Source: CAZFQG01 sp964520785 (GTDB lineage: Bacteria; Planctomycetota; Planctomycetia; Pirellulales; Thermoguttaceae). From it: DNA of 8,385 bases. This document shows, piece by piece, positions 6,128 through 8,385 of the stretch (the first letter of the stretch is position 1; the number at the start of each line of letters is the position of its first letter). The translations under genes and the position numbers were made by a program. The notes beneath the pieces were generated by a model. That model saw nothing but the letters and a program-made list of their open reading frames with translations, searched no databases and was not told the origin of the DNA. The stretch covers positions 1 through 8,385 of the forward strand of contig CAZFQG010000236.1 of NCBI GenBank assembly GCA_964520785.1, in the 5' to 3' direction.

Positions 6128-8385
6128 TCAATACCTTCCGCGGTTGAACGGTGGTAAGAACTTGTCCAACTGGCGGTTGATCTCTTCGTTGACCCTATCC
6201 AACTGGGTATTGATCGCTCGGTTCGCCTCCTCCTCCAGACGGTCGCGGACCCGGTCACCGACCGCTTGGAGTTGAAGTTGTGCCAAGCTTCTGGAATCGA
6301 TTTGGGGGTTCTCCAGCGTTCCGGTGATCGGGATCGAAACGACGCGGCCTTGCAGTTGCGACTTCACCCTGGAATCGAGACCGTCCAGCCACGGCGCGGC
6401 GATGGGAACTTCGGCCAACAGGCTGATGCGTTGGTCTAGCCCTACCCAGCCTCGCATTTTGACCTTCGAATGGGGAACCAAAAACTCCAGGTTCTCGTGA
6501 TACACGCGACCCTCGGCCATACGGAAGTCGACCGCCGAGTTGTCGACCAGTTTCACGCTCGACGGGACGCCGAACAGGGCGACCAGATCGCGCAGAAGCG
6601 GCCCGGGACCGACGTGAATCGAATGCACGACGAAACGCCCTTGAAGGTCCGCCATCTTCGGATCGGTGATCGGAACGCGGCACCGCTCGAGATGAATCGA
6701 GAACGTGCCGTCCGCCGCCGTCGCCTCGGAGAGAATCGGCGCGATGAACTTCAGGCCGTAGGCGCACATCCGCGGGTTGATCCGGACCCGCTCGACTAGC
6801 GGGCCGGAGGGGAGTTCCAGCGTAATCGGGCCCGGTGCAACCCGGACCTTCGGCGCCAGGCTCATCGTTCCTTCGCTGACGGCCACGCTCAGCGGCGCGG
6901 CCTGAACGAGACCCTCCTTGAGGGTCGCGTCCAGGGTGCCCGGGCCGACCTGGAACTCGGCCACGTTTGCGCCGATCCACTCGACCTTCGCTCGCGACTC
7001 GAGCTTATCGAGTGCCAGCGGTCCCATGAGCGATACCGGCGCCCTGCCCCGGCCGATGATACGGACGTTGTTATCCCAATACGGCTGCAACAGGGCGGAG
7101 AGTCGGTCGAGATCGTAACTGATCCAGCCGTCGACCTTTACGTTCGGATTCTCCGCCAGGTCGTCGAGGCGGGCGGACGCCTCGGCCGAGCAGACCCGCG
7201 ATTCGAGCGTTCCCTTTTCGAGGATCACCGTGGCCGTCTTTTTGTCATACACTGCGTCGGCGACCAGGCGGATGTTCGGATCGTGATATTGGCGTCCCGA
7301 GACGGCTTGGGTGACGAAGTCGCGGATGGTGGTGTCCCAATGGCCGACGACACGGCCGTTCTGGTGTTTCAGCGTGGCGGAACCGGCCAGGTCTCCCTCC
7401 ACCCGCCAGTTCATTGGCTTGGTGGCGTCGGCGAACCACTGCTGCAGACGGGTCAAATCCGCGCGGTACGTGACGTCGCCGAGAATCTCGATTTCTCCCG
7501 CCTTGGGCAGTCCGACGGTGGTATCCGTCGCGGTCAGTGCGACCGTGGAACACGCGGTTCGCAGCGATTTGACGAACACCCTTCGCGCCACGGCGTCCAA
7601 TTCCCCTTTCAGGTCGAACGTCACCCTGGGCTCGGAAATATACAAGTCAGGCGTCTGCAGGAAGAACTCGTCCACCTGGATGTCGCATTTGGCCACGGTA
7701 ACGCCGGCGGAGGAGACGGTCGCCTCGGCTTCGATCCGGTAACCTCCCTCGACGTCCATCTCGCCCAGGCCCAACCAGGGCCGCAGCCGCCCGACCCAGT
7801 GAGGCAGTTCGCCTTGCGCGCTGAGGGCTACCGGCCACTTCTGGGCAAGACTCAATCCGGCGACCGGCCCCGTCAACTTGGCGCTGAGCCGCTCCCCGCC
7901 GGAGGTCAACTCGAATTCGGCCGAGTCCAAATTAGTCCGTTCGCCGAAGTCGGTCGCTCCGTTCGCGCTGAGAAACGCGACGAGGTTCCGCTCCCTCGCG
8001 AGGACCTCCTCCCCGGCGGCGATCACCACGTCGCGAAGCTGCAAATCGAAATCGGTCTCGAATCTCTCCGCATCCTCCTGCCGCCAACGCCCGTTGAGCC
8101 AACCCTTTCCGGACATCTCGACCTCCGTCAGGTCGATAAACGGGTCGAGCTGGGCGGCCAGTTTGTCCAGGTCGAACGACGCCGCGACGCCGAAATCCTC
8201 GGCGGAGCCGGCCATGTCGACGGTGAGGAAATCGGAACGGCATCTCAGGTGCTCCAAGAAGGCTCCCTTCTTCGTTTCCTTCGCAGCCAGTTTGACGGAA
8301 ATGGGTTCGCGCCACGTCAGACTGCGTCCCTGGCGTGTTGCCTGGAGGTCGGATGTCTCGAGAGTTCCCGTCCAGACCATCCCCT
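6128..8385 (-). CDS. AsmA/TamB-like large envelope protein, C-terminal part (runs off the window)
   Basis: The frame is open through the right edge, so the about 750 residues seen are the C-terminal part of a longer protein. An internal ATG lies at 8380, but no stop separates it from the edge. The sequence is a long run of amphipathic beta strands with recurring turns such as VKVDGWISYDL, VKMRGWVGLDQ and MSGKGWLNGRW. Near the end is the AsmA/TamB-type closure VVSIPITGTLENPQID, followed by a charged helix of about 50 residues rich in Arg, Glu, Gln and Asn. Proteins of this group form long beta-groove bridges anchored in the inner membrane that are thought to carry phospholipids across the periplasm to the outer membrane. 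The membrane anchor would lie upstream, outside the window. Family membership is inferred from style and the closing motif; the exact subfamily is unclear. Confidence 0.65.
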   Translation of the reverse strand, partial: GMVWTGTLETSDLQATRQGRSLTWREPISVKLAAKETKKGAFLEHLRCRSDFLTVDMAGSAEDFGVAASFDLDKLAAQLDPFIDLTEVEMSGKGWLNGRWRQEDAERFETDFDLQLRDVVIAAGEEVLARERNLVAFLSANGATDFGERTNLDSAEFELTSGGERLSAKLTGPVAGLSLAQKWPVALSAQGELPHWVGRLRPWLGLGEMDVEGGYRIEAEATVSSAGVTVAKCDIQVDEFFLQTPDLYISEPRVTFDLKGELDAVARRVFVKSLRTACSTVALTATDTTVGLPKAGEIEILGDVTYRADLTRLQQWFADATKPMNWRVEGDLAGSATLKHQNGRVVGHWDTTIRDFVTQAVSGRQYHDPNIRLVADAVYDKKTATVILEKGTLESRVCSAEASARLDDLAENPNVKVDGWISYDLDRLSALLQPYWDNNVRIIGRGRAPVSLMGPLALDKLESRAKVEWIGANVAEFQVGPGTLDATLKEGLVQAAPLSVAVSEGTMSLAPKVRVAPGPITLELPSGPLVERVRINPRMCAYGLKFIAPILSEATAADGTFSIHLERCRVPITDPKMADLQGRFVVHSIHVGPGPLLRDLVALFGVPSSVKLVDNSAVDFRMAEGRVYHENLEFLVPHSKVKMRGWVGLDQRISLLAEVPIAAPWLDGLDSRVKSQLQGRVVSIPITGTLENPQIDSRSLAQLQLQAVGDRVRDRLEEEANRAINTQLDRVNEEINRQLDKFLPPFNRGRY

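Noticed and set aside
5900..6157. Plus-strand ORF of 85 codons over the start of the pterin synthase gene
   Set aside because: It is antisense to the conserved FSAAHF/HGH region of the COG0720 gene, and there is no evidence of coding on this strand.

Overview
The window is a gene-dense, GC-rich stretch of chromosomal, housekeeping-type DNA. I see no phage, transposase, plasmid or CRISPR signature. The gene set is a flagellar motor protein FliG, MutS, a Bacillus-type AroH chorismate mutase, a UPF0047/YjbQ protein, a COG0720 pterin synthase and a very long AsmA-like protein. This indicates a flagellated diderm bacterium. Scattered single flagellar genes and giant AsmA-like proteins make Planctomycetota my best guess, but that is inference; no rRNA or other decisive marker is present.

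Left part (1-1664, plus strand). The window opens with the C-terminal two thirds of a hotdog-fold acyl-CoA thioesterase (62-349). Its reading frame is closed by a stop just upstream, so the catalytic N-terminus is missing. A 414-base gene-poor gap follows (350-763). It holds a 57-base imperfect palindrome, a short tandem repeat, a weak candidate promoter and a GC hairpin. Next comes a likely two-gene operon, aroH (764-1207) then a yjbQ-like gene (1230-1664), separated by 22 bases.

Middle and right part (1707-8385, minus strand). In transcription order these are the C-terminal part of a large AsmA-like envelope protein (running off the right edge, ending at 6128), a COG0720 pterin synthase lacking the catalytic cysteine (6049-5525), fliG (5397-4393) and mutS (4331-1707). 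Gaps are 78, 127 and 61 bases. fliG has its own strong ribosome binding site and promoter-like sequences upstream; fliG and mutS are probably co-transcribed. mutS and the yjbQ-like gene converge across 42 bases that contain a compact GGTGC-GAA-GCACC hairpin.

No new multi-gene system is evident. The points most worth a second look are the Cys-less COG0720 enzyme with an ExxHGH motif, the decapitated thioesterase, the 57-base palindrome, and fliG sitting away from other flagellar genes with a CCGATAAT element upstream.
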